A stretch of DNA of 64,000 nt from the NCBI GenBank assembly GCA_037349105.1, contig JAYJMM010000062.1:461001-525000 (forward strand). Direction: 5' to 3'. The stretch comes from Limnomonas spitsbergensis (taxonomy: Eukaryota > Chlorophyta > Chlorophyceae > Chlamydomonadales). The notes below the pieces were generated by a model. It saw only the letters and a list, made by a program, of their open reading frames with translations. It did no database searches and was not told the DNA's origin. Of the stretch, positions 12,701-23,867 are shown piece after piece; the first letter of the stretch is position 1, and the number at the start of each line of letters is the position of its first letter. Position numbers and translations under genes: made by a program.

Positions 12701-13236
12701 GGCGGTGCATCTGCTGCTCCCTCACCCCTGGCACTGCCCCAGCTTGGAGGCAGTGGCGTGGCTGATGGCAGCAGCTGGGAGCTAGTGCGGGCATAGCTTC
12801 TGCTGGGCCTGCCTGAGGACTTGTGGGGCCCTGGGCCCTGCTGCAGCTCGGCATGCCTCCAGATGGGTGGCCCGTGTGAAATGACTGTCAAGACTCTGGC
12901 GTGTGCCGGCAGATGCGGGGCGAGGTACTGCTGCCAGGCCTGCCAGGTGCAGGCGTGGAGTGGCGGGCACATGAAGAACTGCGCCGCCATGAAACTATGA
13001 AAGAGATGAGGGACAGGTGGCAGGCTCGCTAGCTACCCTCGGTGGAAGGGGCCTCCAACAGGGTGGTGGCTAGTGTGTAGATAAATGGCGGTCCTTATGT
13101 TAGTCTTTACACTTGACAACACTTTATCTTAATTTCTGGTATGCAGTATTTCAGACGTTCCTTCTCTCAGAGGAAGTCTGTTGATGGGGTAACCTTGTGG
13201 TGCTACGAGGGCAACCTGCATTCGAAAATGATTTAA
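9773..13236 (+). pseudogene. MYND-finger protein gene, broken copy A
   Basis: The translated pieces match copy B at the right end of the window over the whole length. The order is an N-terminal helical part (9773-10837), an intron (10838-11160, gtgggt to cacag), a large second exon, and a C-terminal zinc finger at about 12875-12984 with the MYND spacing, including YCCQACQVQAW and GGHMKNC. Copy A is not translatable as one protein: compared with B it has a 7-base insertion near 10056, a lost G near 10411, a deletion of about 25 bases near 11860, a frame change near 12130, a TAG at about 12793 and a small duplication after the finger. MYND fingers bind proline-containing peptides in partner proteins; the role of this family is unknown. 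Independent breaks in the two copies suggest decay rather than sequencing error. Confidence 0.75.
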
Positions 13237-14105
13237 AATTTGAAAGCCTTCGGTTACCTTGCAATCGCAGGAAGCCCTTCGTTATTTAACAACTTGAATA
13301 CCGGTACCTCGTGGCAGGCTTATTTCCACCTGTTGATTTTGTGTTTTCTCTTCCCTGTCTTGCTGCACTGATGTGTTTTACACTTGCTTGCTGTAAGTAG
13401 CTGATTATCGGTAGTTAATTAACTGTGTATGAATTATCTGATGTTGCACCAATATATGACAGACGTGAGCTTTGCCATTGCATACACAGCAGGGCCTATT
13501 TGCTTAGCATGGCAAGCTGTCAGATTTCTCCTCCGGTAGCAGGGTGATGTGGACAAATATCCGAAAGCTTCATCCTTATTGATGTATGTTATCTGTCCAT
13601 GCTCGTTTTGTTTCTTTTTGCATTGGACTGGGATCAGTTTAATCAGTTATGCTTGTGAAGTCAGATCGATGTCGACATTGACGGCCAGAATGACGGCCTG
13701 ACTCACTGGCCTTTTAATTCAGATGGAGTTCCTATACAAGTGTATTGAAAATGCAGCCAGTTTGCCATACATCTTGCCATATGTCCACGGCGTTTACATT
13801 TCTGGGCCATGCTAAAAAGGCTTGGCCACGGGGCGCCCTGCCGTCCGGTTGGGAGAACAGGAAGCTCACACAGTAAACAGGTCATGGAGAGGGCAGATCT
13901 CATAAATAGAAGAGAAGGCACAGCCGAGAACTATCTGAATTAATGCATGAAAGGTTGACATCCTCGGACATGCCACGCAAGCCTCTGACTCACAAGGAGG
14001 GCGTCCTCCCTAACACTTCACAATGGCCTGATCTTTTTCCCAATCAATCCATGGCCACAATCCATGGCACCCTAGCCTGGCCAAAACTCACACCTGAAAC
14101 CTCAC
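9773..14105 (+). repeat. Left arm of a large inverted duplication
   Basis: This block, including the MYND pseudogene and about 870 bp after it, matches the reverse complement of about 59795-64000 with moderate divergence and small indels. The match starts at TCGAACACA (9773) and ends near CACACCTGAAACCTCAC (14105). The right arm is cut by the window edge. Downstream of the gene the shared part includes TGGCAAGCTGT, GTGAAGTCAG and GGCCACGGGGCGCCCTGC. Confidence 0.85.
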
Positions 14106-14113
14106 ACACATAT

Positions 14114-14500
14114 GTTGCTGACAATGCCTCATGGATAAATTCAAGGCAGCTCCTCAACAGTGTCATCAGGTGTCATCCGAGGACGCTAAACATCTCTCTC
14201 TCTCAAAACACATGTCCCACACTTTCCTAGCTGGCTTTTTGTTTGCCGACGTGGCCGTGCTTCATTTCAGTATGGCCCAGAGGTTTAACGTCATTAGCAT
14301 ACTCCACACACCTTTTGATGACAAGGCTTCGTCGTTGAAGTCAAAGCAGCTCCCAAAGTGCGCCACCAAGTGTATTCAGAGGACGCTAAACATCTCTCTC
14401 TCTCTCAAAACACACAAACACATATGCCACACACCTTTTGTTGACAATGCCTCGTCGATGAAGTCAAAGCAGCTCCCAAAGTGTGCCACCAGGTCCTCCG
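14114..14500. repeat. Tandem repeat, unit about 125 bp, split by another repeat
   Basis: Three partial or full units share GACAATGCCTC, AAGTCAAAGCAGCTCC and GAGGACGCTAAACATCTCTC. A reversed copy of a dispersed repeat (14225-14310) interrupts the array, so the array is older than that insertion. Confidence 0.75.
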
Positions 14501-15567
14501 TAGGCGAGTCCGATATATTGATGTTGTTCATGTGGTACAGCGAGTATGTCGCTAATCCTGTATCGTGTCGATGGCATAAGACCCCAGTCGCTAATCCTGT
14601 ATCGTGTAATCTGGTTTAAGAAACGGATGAGTGGCGATTGCGCCATAAATCTCCGATACCTCCTCTCAAACCGAGCCAACGACCAACGGCCACTGCACCG
14701 CTCAGCCAAACCCAACTGTCACATCTTGGGGCACACCCCATGGCGGCCTGTCACATCTTGGGGCACACCCCATGGCAGGGTCGGTGGTAAAGCGCTGACA
14801 CTGGCGACGCAGTCTAACTGCTGGTACATGTCGATGTGACGTCGTCTAGACTGCTGCTGCATACCGGTATTGTGCCACTCAGGCGCACGTATTGACAACT
14901 CATTCCGACTGGCGGTCCTTAGAGTTTGCATCCAGTCATTCAGCTAGCGCACCCCAACTCGTGAACAAGGGGGGAGCACGTCCTTGTTTGTCATCGCCCC
15001 GTCGAAGTCAGGTCCCAACTGGGGTTTGGGAAAACAAGCCAAATCCCGAAGCAAACCCCCCAGGTATCGGGGGCTCACTACTCGGTGTGTTTGCCAGCCT
15101 GTCGGAGGAGAGCGACTCCTACCGCCTTTCTAGCTAATGGCGACCCTGCGCTCTTCGGCCATTTAGTCACATCTATATAAACCACTGCCCTCCCTTCCTC
15201 ACGCAACTGGCCAGTCGTGACAGACTGTTCGTCCTACCCGACCGTGACAAGTGACAAGCAGGCAACGAAGACGTTCGGCCAACCGTACGCTACATCTTCC
15301 TGCTTCTTAGATAAAGACATTACCAGTGCTCTCACCCTATGAACGTTATCATCCCTCATTTGACTCCATGTGGTCACCACCAGCGGCAGTCTCATCACCA
15401 AGTGAAGGAATAGCCTGTGGTCTAGGCTGTTGCTCAGTCCTACAGCCGGTCAAGGATTGGTGACAGTAGACCCCATTGGCCCAGTGCCAAGCAGCCCCCA
15501 TCAGGCCCTAAGTAAGGCTGACGCACACTGACTGACATACCAGTAAACACACATAATTTCCTGCCAC
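14500..15567. other. Repeat-rich intergenic stretch with a possible promoter
   Basis: Short direct repeats occur at about 14550-14610 (GTCGCTAATCCTGTATCGTG twice) and 14718-14785 (a unit of about 33 bp with CACATCTTGGGGCACACCCC twice). From about 14880 to 15500 the sequence looks LTR-like: a TATA box, an A-rich ATAAAGACATT stretch, and TTGGTGACAGTAGACCCC. I could not find a second LTR or retroelement proteins, so this reading is weak. Confidence 0.35.
15172..15180 (+). promoter_or_regulatory. Candidate TATA box
   Basis: TCTATATAA stands about 420 bp upstream of the start chosen for the unrecognised gene at 15598. The acceptor-like CCCACGTGCAG just before that start would allow a 5' untranslated exon between them. 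It could equally belong to an LTR-like sequence. Confidence 0.35.
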
Positions 15568-15597
15568 ATGCTCACCCACGTGCAGGGGACCCTAGCC

Positions 15598-18500
15598 ATG
15601 GGACAAGAGGCATCTAAAGGTCTCGCACCAGACCCATTCTTGGCAGCATCAGTCAGCGCTACTGGCAGCACCTCTAATCCCAGGCCCAAGAGTGCGACCC
15701 TCACTTCGAACAGCGGCAGTAGCTGCTGCGGACCCCCCCCCGGTGACACCCCCTATGCAATCGTCATCGGATCGAGCCTCAGAAGCAGCAACGACAGTAG
15801 CAGCAACAACAACAGCAACAAGAACGGAAGTAGCGATGTCGGCAGCGCCGGCAGCAGCAGCGCGCTAAGCTCCAGCGGTGGCATTATGGAGCGCAGCGGT
15901 GGAAGCAGGACCGCCACTATACTGCAGCGCTCCATGCAAACCAGCAGCAGCAAGCCGCGGCTGGCCTGCATGCCTCCGGAATCGCGTGCCGCATCTGCTG
16001 CTGCTACGGCAGCGGCTGGCGGGCTGTTTCCGTCTGCAGCCCCTGAATCTGCTACCACAGCTGCCGCAGCTGCCCTGTTTGATTCTCATGCATGTGCCCC
16101 AGCTGTGGCTGGCGGCCCGCGGCAACACACACATTCTAACACTGCCGCTACCGTTGCAGCTCTTTTTGCCGCAGCTTCTGCAGGTGTGTGATATCTGGCA
16201 TTGACGGCATGAGTTGGAGTCCAGTGTATCTTATAGTAGGCACCTGACCACCTGTAGGGGGCCGCCGGGCGGCCACCACTGGGCCATATGGGACAACGCC
16301 TTGACCGACCTATGGCTGGTGGCCCGAGCAGCAGGACTTGCTGCCCCAGGCCCCCACAGCCATAGGCTATGATGTAGCTGAATTGTAGCTGAAGCGCACT
16401 AAAAGAAACACTGAGTTGGACGTCAATTGTTGATGAAGTATGCACCAGATCCCACTAAGGGTCACCAGGTAGCCACCACTGGGCCGATGGGGATTATACT
16501 TTGACCAACATATGGCCATGTGCACTGGGTGCAGCAGGGCTTGCTGCTCCAGGATCCCGTGGCCGACTGGCCGCAGGCCGAGATTTAGGACAGTTAGGAC
16601 AGGCGGAGGCCTCGGAAATGCACATGGTGGAAAGTACTCCCTATGGTCCACATATACCCTAATGGATCGACCATGCTACCATGCTAGTTGCTACCGTTCT
16701 AGTTTGCTACCTGTGGAACCCTTGCCCTCTCGTGGCCCTAAAGACCCTGTTGTGCCCCAGCCAAGGCTCACAGTGTTGAAGTAGCTTGAGGGCCTCCTGG
16801 TGATGCTCAACTTTCCGTGCTACGGCCCCAAGCTGCGTTGTTTCCTTAACCTCCACGCCCTTATAGGGCGTAGCTTTCTTTCTTTCTTTCAACTTACCGT
16901 GCTGCCCTTGTCTTCTCTGGCCCTTCAGGCTCAGTCACTCACCGGCGGAGGGTGACAGTGGTCAAGTACCTAGACGGCTTGGTGGAGGAGCATGTAGAAT
17001 CGCCCGATGAGGACAACCAGGCGCAGAGAGCTAGGGTGTACAAGAGTACGTTGGTGCCCAAGAAGGGCATTATGAAGGGGAAGGTGAGGAACAGCGTGTG
17101 AGAGATTTAAACTGCGGTCGGAGATGTCGGATAAAGTCGCGATTATTACGACCCTTGCAGCTGGAGTGCCCATTGCTCATAGTGGCGAAAGAACACTCTC
17201 TTACAGAATTTTGAAGTTTGTCTTCTAGTGTAACCTGTAGGCTGACGCAGTTCTGCAAAACAAGAGTATGGGGAATGGAAGAAATAAATCATTAGGTTGA
17301 AGAAGATTAGGCCCTTCTTTTCTTATAATGGATATGCACTGTTTTGGCGTCATTTGTGACACGAGGCCACCCTGGGCGGGCAGCCCCACCAAATGCTCAA
17401 TGGGGGCCAGACCTCGACCGGCTAGTGGCCACACAGGGCCAAGCAGCATGGCCCCTGCGCATGGGGCCTCTGCCCTAAGGCAAGGAGGAACTAAATTGTA
17501 AGGTAGCTGAATTTGAACCTGACGACTCCCTGCAGGCGCCTCTTACTGAGGCTGAGGCTCAGGAGCAGGCACGGGCGCTGGAGCAGGTGCAAGAAGAGGC
17601 GCGGCAGCGGGCCGTGGCGCTGGTTCGTGAGGAGGAGACGGAACGGGAAAAGCAGAAGAAGCTTTCTGAGCTGCGGGGATCGCTCCACGCACAGCCTCGG
17701 CAGCCGCTTACTGGCAGGCCACCCGCACTCCCAGGAGGCATCCCTCCCCTGCGCAGGGCTGTGGCCGCATCACTGGCGGGGGCTGAAGCTGCCTCCAGGG
17801 CCCTTCAGGGTACTTCTGGCGTCTCTTCAACGGGGGCGGGATCTTTCAGCACCCGGATCCTAAGCACTGGCGCGCTGCCAGGGAGGAGCACCCAATCCAG
17901 CAGCGGTGCCCCGTGCAAAACGTCGGCCAATGTCGAATGGGCGGGAGCATCGATGAGTAACGCTCGGCGCAATACCTCGACACGTCCTGCAGGAGAAAAC
18001 CCATGCAACACCGCCCAGTGTAACACTGTCGCGAACAGGCTGCCTGGAATCGGCTCCGCCAACAGCAACGATCGGCAAAGCGCCAGGAATAACCCTGCAG
18101 GAGAGAGTCCGTTGAGTCAACTTCAGCGCGGCGTGGCTTTAGGCATGTTCCAGGGTGATATACAGCCTGCCTCAGCCTCCTTCAGTAGGCTGAATGGCCT
18201 GAACGCTTCGCCCGCTCTGGCTGCGGCAAACAGGGACCATGGCATCAGCGCATCGCCCGCATTACCTGAATTAGTTGACAGCGTGACGCCTCTTCAGCAA
18301 ACTCCTCCGCTGACGTCTGCGTCCAGGGCTTGGCCTACACATGCAATGCGTATGAGCTGCCCCGGCGGGGGCCAAGATGCGGAGCAAGTCGGCGCAGGGT
18401 CTTCTGGGAAAGTTGCAGCTCAGGCCAGCTGTGGGCCGTTCAGGAGGGTGAGCATGCCTGGGACTGGAAGCACCTCTCGCAGCTTGGGGTGTGTGGTCGA

Positions 18501-18765
18501 TGAGGACGAGGAGGGGCCGCCGCCGCTGATCCGTGGCACGCTGATGTTTGGCGGGGCGGGAACGCAGCTCGTGAGCGTTTCTCTTTCTACCAATAACCCA
18601 GGCAGGCTGCGCCCGCAACAACCGCCTCAGCCGGCCCGGTGGCCTGCGCGGCCGCGGGCTAGGGAGGAAGCGCCGTCGTGCCGGCCCAATGCTGCGTATG
18701 ACCTACGCCGTATCGGGAAGCATGTTCCCACTAATGATGACTGGGAAATGGATGCAGATCGTTAA
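15598..18765 (+). CDS. Unrecognised three-exon protein with possible N-myristoylation
   Basis: Exons 15598-16183, 16929-17083 and 17536-18765 join in phase to give about 656 residues. I do not recognise the family. The chosen start gives MGQEASK, which fits the myristoylation pattern (Gly2, Ser6); an in-frame ATG at 15568 is the alternative. The first exon is a low-complexity Ser/Ala/Asn region. The middle exon holds the only conserved-looking block, RRRVTVVKYLDGLVEEHV then KSTLVPKKGIMKGK. The third exon opens with a charged helix likely to form a coiled coil (about 45 residues rich in Glu, Gln and Arg), followed by a long disordered tail ending in DDWEMDADR. Both introns contain copies of a dispersed repeat. 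A membrane-anchored scaffold is possible but is only a guess. Confidence 0.6.
16215..16400 (+). repeat. Intron-resident dispersed repeat, copies 1 and 2 (second at 16480-16580)
   Basis: The shared core is TTGACCGACCTATGGCTGG, then a GC-rich middle (AGCAGCAGGACTTGCTGC), ending GATGTAGCTGAATTGTAGC. A shorter second copy lies at 16480-16580 in the same intron. Relatives occur at 17385-17515, 36735-36865, 40290-40445 and 53795-53820, all in introns and all in the same orientation as the host gene. Confidence 0.7.
17385..17515 (+). repeat. Intron-resident dispersed repeat, copy 3
   Basis: A diverged copy with CTCGACCGGCTAGTGGCC, AGCAGCATGGCCCC and TAGCTGAATTTG, ending about 20 bases before exon 3 of the unrecognised gene. 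Confidence 0.6.
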
Positions 18766-19240
18766 TAATGTACCGCTATTCGTTCTGCTAGACTTAATTG
18801 TGAATGTGCTTTGCCTGCCCAGCAGATAATTCCTATTAATTTTCCTTAACCATGTGCCTCTGCTTGTCTCAGCTGGGCACATGGTTTAAGTGTGACTGTT
18901 GTGTTGCATGCGGGTGGGAATCAATGGTTTACCGCCGGTACTGCCCAGCTGCATAAGACCGGTACTGCCCAGCATAATACCGGTACTGCCCAGCTGCATA
19001 ATACCGGTACTGTAGAACATAAGCGCTAGCTTTTGCACACCATCGAACCTACCGGTAGTGTAATCTACGTTTGCGCAGCAATTAATATTGAGCATGGAAG
19101 GCCGAAATGTTTTTTCTCCATCCACGCATCAATGTGAAACACCTTTTGGTGGGATGCACTTGTTTTTTGTCATTGACTTGTTTTTCGTGGACGCTGTTAT
19201 AGGCATTGCTTGTTGAGGGCTATTTTCTAGAGGATCTAAG
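18766..19240. other. Intergenic, with a short tandem repeat
   Basis: Downstream of the unrecognised gene. The only structure is about four copies of a unit of 23-29 bp, ACCGGTACTGCCCAGCTGCA with variants, at 18930-19015. I see no gene. Confidence 0.7.
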
Positions 19241-19640
19241 GTGTCGGACTTGTTTGCCTTTCCAGCCTGTCCTTTTGTTCATTTCCCCCCCTCTACCCAG
19301 CCCTCTACCTTCCAGTTTCTTCTTTTCTCCCATCTGAAAGTTTGGGCGCCCACACGGCTGAGCTGGGCCGAGAGGTGTAACGTCATTGACCTCTGGACCC
19401 TGCTCAAAAAGTCAAAAGGCTTGGCCGCATCAGTGCCCAATCAATCGGTTAAGAGGAAAACAAGGAAAAGGGGGAATAACGTCAAGGGGCACACAAAAGG
19501 CTGGGGAAAAGGTCGGTCAAGCAAAGGAAGTCCAGGATATCTACCACATCCTCCACAAAAAACACTAAGCCAGCAAAGCATCCCACCCTTGCCACTCCTG
19601 ACACAAATCGTTGCAGTGCCTTGCAACGTCTAACTGAACA
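19241..19640. mobile_element. Dispersed repeat family member, probable non-autonomous element
   Basis: Contains GGGCGCCCACACGGC, AGAGGTGTAACGTCATTGACC and CCCTGCTCAAAAAG, then GTCAAGGGGCACACAAAAGG and TCTACCACATCCTCC. The same words recur in this order at 58733-59170 and in part at 59284-59560, 59700-59765, 25390-25450, 13786-13840 and, reversed, at 14225-14310 and 60100-60180. No transposase was recognised. The open frame of 130 codons here is not conserved among copies. Confidence 0.5.
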
Positions 19641-19864
19641 GTCAGACATGTTTGACGGGCCTTCTCATCCCTGCTCCCTTGAATGATCTTGTGTGCTGGG
19701 GCATCGGGAGCAACTAAAGGAAACATGCAGCGCGTCCTTCACACGCTCTCCGCCTCCCCGAGCCCTGCATCGATGCCAGCAGCGTGTGTCACACTGCTGC
19801 CCACTGCGTTGTCCTCTAGTTAATGACGTTACACCTCTGGAGCGGGTATGCACTGTTCTAAACC

Positions 19865-21505
19865 TTTGGGCATATGGGGGGGCGAACATTTCACCGTCAC
19901 TTGGAATGTCGGTTATGGGGCGAATGCTCGCATCGCATCTTAGGCGTTGCACAGCAGCGCGATCATTAATTAACGTTGGAATGATGCACCCATGGCGCCA
20001 GTGTTGTACTGGTGTCGTGGGCACAACCTCAGCAGTGAAGCGGACAGGGCCCAGGTGATGCCTCATGCCTCCCATCAACGCGATCATCAATCAACTTCGG
20101 CGTGCCTCTTACCATTCATGACCAATCAACGGAACGACGATAACGCGCACCGCCATGCACTGATTTTGCTGGTGGCAAACAAGAGGCCAAGTTTCCCACC
20201 CACAAATTCAAAAAATGTTTAGTGAGTGAGTCCCCTACAGTAGAGAAACCTACTGGTCACGCACAATTGGTAGCATTGACACAGTGACACCAAGGCCGCC
20301 AGCACATTAGTTTTAATGTGAAGGAAGATCCGGTGTAGGTCCTCCATGCACCTCCAATGGAGGCGACAGCTTGGGCAGATGGAGCACTGAGCCACTGATA
20401 TCCCTGACTTCCCCATTCCGAGGCCAGGCTCCATTTCAGCTTTCCTGTTATTAGTTCGTTTATGCCTGGTATTGCACCGCCATGGAGGGGGTCATGCCGA
20501 AAGTCAGCCAACAGATACAAAAAATCATCAGACGGTCACCATAAGAAGACGGTCATCCGTTAGAAGCTGGCAGAATAACAAGCGGCCATGAGTGCAACTT
20601 CAATTAGACAGCTATCATAGGCAGACAACAGACCTACAAGACAGCCCATTGATTTGTCCGCTGCCAAAGTATTTAACAATTGTAGTACAATGAAGCATCA
20701 CCAACCATGCACACAACAAATACAGAGAAATGTCCAATACTAGGCATAAACAAACTAATAACAGGAATGCTGAAATGGAGCCTGGACTCGGAATGGGGAA
20801 GTCAGGGATATCAGTGCTCCATCTGCCCAAGCTGTCGCCTCTTGGCCTCCAGGGAGGCCGCTGGGGTCTCGGAGCCAGCACCCAGGACCTTGCCGCATAC
20901 CCAGAGGGAGTGCTGAGGTCCCTGGTACAAGTACTGGTACGCGGGCATGAACTGCTGCTGTTGCCCGGGCAAGAGTTGTTGCTGGTATTCATACATGTAC
21001 TGGTGCACCAACGGGAGCAGCTCGTGTTGGTGCACAAGGTAAGCATGAGCTGCTGATGCTGCTGGTCTATGTACTCGTGCCCTGGCATGAGCTGGCAAGG
21101 GGGCAGGGGCCAACTAAGGGGGCAGCAGGGGCCAAGGGGAAGATGCCAATCAAGGGGGCATGCGCCTGGTGGCAGGGGCATGTCTCACTACGTGCCTTGG
21201 TGCTCTGTTGCCCTTGGCAAGCCATGTCAGCATGGCCTTGCGCTGAGCCTCAGCGATAGAGATGAGGGCACCAGCATCGTCAATTCCCCACTCGCCATAA
21301 CTCCTCTTGGCCTCTGTCCTCCTTGCGTGCTTGATCTGCTCGAGGGTGGCCAACATGCGAGCCTCCGTCATATCTACTTCAACCAGGTTAATTAATGATC
21401 GCGCTGCTGCGCAGCGCCTGAGGTGCGTTGCGAGCTTTCGCCCCCTAACCGATTTTCCTACTGACGGTGAAATAATGACGGTGGAATGTTCGCCCACATA
21501 GAGAA
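19865..21505. mobile_element. Nested inverted-repeat structure, possible foldback element
   Basis: Outer arms at 19865-19985 and 21390-21505 are reverse complements (both carry GATCGCGCTGCTG, AACGCCT or AGCGCCT, ACGGTGAAAT and GTTCGCCC). Inner arms at 20340-20480 and 20728-20850 are also reverse complements (GGAATGGGGAAGTCAGGGAT, ATCTGCCCAAGCTGTCGCC). The two pairs share roughly the same centre. No transposase was recognised. The gap between the inner arms holds nothing I can identify. Confidence 0.55.
20811..21479 (-). CDS. Uncertain reading frame inside the inverted-repeat structure
   Basis: On the minus strand the segment about 21420-21150 encodes a charged helical stretch (TEARMLATLEQIKHARRTEA, then WGIDDAGALISIAEAQRKAM). 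The segment about 21110-20811, in another frame, encodes a Gln/Tyr-rich tail ending LEAKRRQLGQMEH. They could be exons of one element-borne protein joined by a small intron, but I found no convincing start or splice sites. The end of the tail is duplicated, inverted, in the left inner arm. Function unknown; it may be a dead gene. Confidence 0.3.
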
Positions 21506-21672
21506 AGCCCACCAAGCGTCATCGTCCGCCGTACCGTAATCGTCATCGCCGTCCAGGTCCCGCTCCAGGACCAGCCGAGGTCACATTGAATCCTAAGAGG
21601 TTTCAACAGAGTAGGCCAGGCTGATCAAAGTGGATTTTGCATGCGCTGAGATGGTGCTGCACAGCACATTCA

Positions 21673-23834
21673 ATGCTTCGAGGCAAGTTTGTCAGCCAGT
21701 TGCAGCGCGCCCACGCCCACATGCTCGCGGCAGACCAGGGCCAAGCCAGCCGCCTCCTAATGCCTGACAGGATCCTAGCGCCCCTCCTAAGGCAGACTCC
21801 TGGCATCCGGACCTGGCATTTCCAAGCTTCAACACCAAAGCATCTTGGGTTGAATCTACTGAGCCAGCCCTCAGCAGGATCCCACCTGCTGCTCCTCAGA
21901 TGCCTCACATGGACGCTACCTGCACCCAGCTGGACTCCAGGGCACCGATTTTTAGGGCAGCATGCCGAGCAGACCCCGGAGTGGCGGAGCTGCGCGGACC
22001 TGCAAGGCCTGCTGCAGGTGCTGCGCTGTCTGGGACCCAAGCTCTGGGACTCTGAGGCCCTGGCTGTTTCCGCCCGCGCCTTCCAGCTCGCCACCGCAGA
22101 GGCTGGCAGAGGCCTGCGCACCGATGAGATAGCGTCCGTCATCCGCAGGGCTGGGCATGACCGTGAGAGGCCACACCGCATCAGCAGCAGAACGGCTTCG
22201 GACGGCAACAGGGAGGAGCCGATCCCACCTGGCTCACCCAGCCGCAGAGCAGCCTCTGCGCTAGATTCCTCGGTCAAGGTGTTCCTGGAGGCCTCCCACG
22301 CCTCACTGGCCATCAGTGCCGCACCAGGCCTCCTCGCTATCTATGAGGCCCTCGGGCACGCTCCCTGTGAAAGGGTGCAGCGCGCGCTAGCCAGAGCTGT
22401 CAGCGCTTGCCAAGGAGGCCTGTGGGGGGCGGGGGCCAGAGAGGGAGCAGGATCTGATAGCAGGGGTCACGCGCATGGCCATGCCACGCTCACACCGCTC
22501 CTCACGATTCGGCTGGCAGAGTTCGCCGCGGCATCCCATGCGACAGACGCCTCGCTGTGGCTAGCCTTGGGTCAGGCTGCCACGGCTCACTCCGACGTCC
22601 TGACTCCGGATACGCTGGCCTCGATGCTGGGATGGAGCGTGGGGAGCGGATGCCACGACGTGCGGTTGTTCGACACCGTGGCGGCGCGGCTTGTGGAGGC
22701 AAGTGTCGGCGCCGGCCAATCACGAGCAGCCTTGGCGACCATGCGTGCGAGCAGCCTGGCGACGGCGCTGCATGCGCTGGCGGTGGCACGCCATGCAGAC
22801 CCAAGACTCCTCGAGGCGCTCATGTCGGAGGTCACTGCACGCCTTGTCTTGCCAGCCTCGCAGCCAGATGGAAGCTACGGCTGGTTCCAAGCAGGCCCCT
22901 CCCTGACTCCCGCCAAGCCCCTCCGCGGCTTCTCCCTCAACGACCTGTCGCTGGTGGCCTCAGCCAGCGCACTCCTCGGCCACATGCCCCCTTCACTGAT
23001 GGCTGCAGTGGCCAGGGAGGCCTTTGTCCAGCTGCTGAAAGCCATAGACGAGATGGAGCAGAGCGCAGAGCAGCAGAAGCACCGGGCGGGGGTCCGTCAG
23101 AGGGCCCTCCCCGCCGATGCCTCTCGCCTCTCGTCCCTAGCTTGGGGCCTCTGCCGGTCTGGCCATTGCCAGCCTCTGCTGCTGGACGCGCTGGCGCTGT
23201 TGCTGCCCGGGCCCACCTGCCTTAACGGCTTGACACCTGAGGACGCGCTGAGGCTGCTCGAAGCGTGTGCCGCAGCGTGCCACTCTGAGAGGGAGGGTCC
23301 GGGAGGGCCCTCTGTGCGGGCGACCAAGACTGGCGGGGCCTGGCAGCTCCTGGAGGCCCTTGCGCAGCTCATCACGGCCAACTCACAGGAGTACAGCGCA
23401 TGGCAGGCCGCGACAGCGGCGGGGTACTTTGCATCCGCTGATCACTTTGACGAGGGGCTGATGAGCAGCCTGTGCCAACGGGTCGGGACCTGGGTCCCCA
23501 ATGCTGACGCGAGCATGCCGCAACTGCCGCCGCCGTTGCTGCTGTGGGGACCTCTGGATGGCTTGCTTGCAGCAGCCGCACGGCTCCGTTACCATCCCAA
23601 GCACCTGCTTGACGCCGTGGAGGCCGTCTTCTCTGAGGCTAGACGTCAGAGCTTTGCTATCGAGGCGCAGCATCCAGGAGAGTGCTTGCCGGCAAAAGAC
23701 AATGCCGGCAGTGCTGGCCTGAGCATGAGGCATAGCGAGGCTGTGCATGCCAGTCCAGCGTTGCATGGGGAGCTGCGCCCGCGCCGGGGGCAGCAGGTAC
23801 AGGAGCAGGCAGAACCCTCCCTCCTGAACCTTGG

Positions 23835-23867
<33 letters not shown>

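Noticed and set aside
14750..15500. Possible LTR retrotransposon end (TATA box, A-rich signal, TTGGTGACAG primer-site-like word)
   Set aside because: No second LTR, no reverse transcriptase or integrase, and no target duplication visible.
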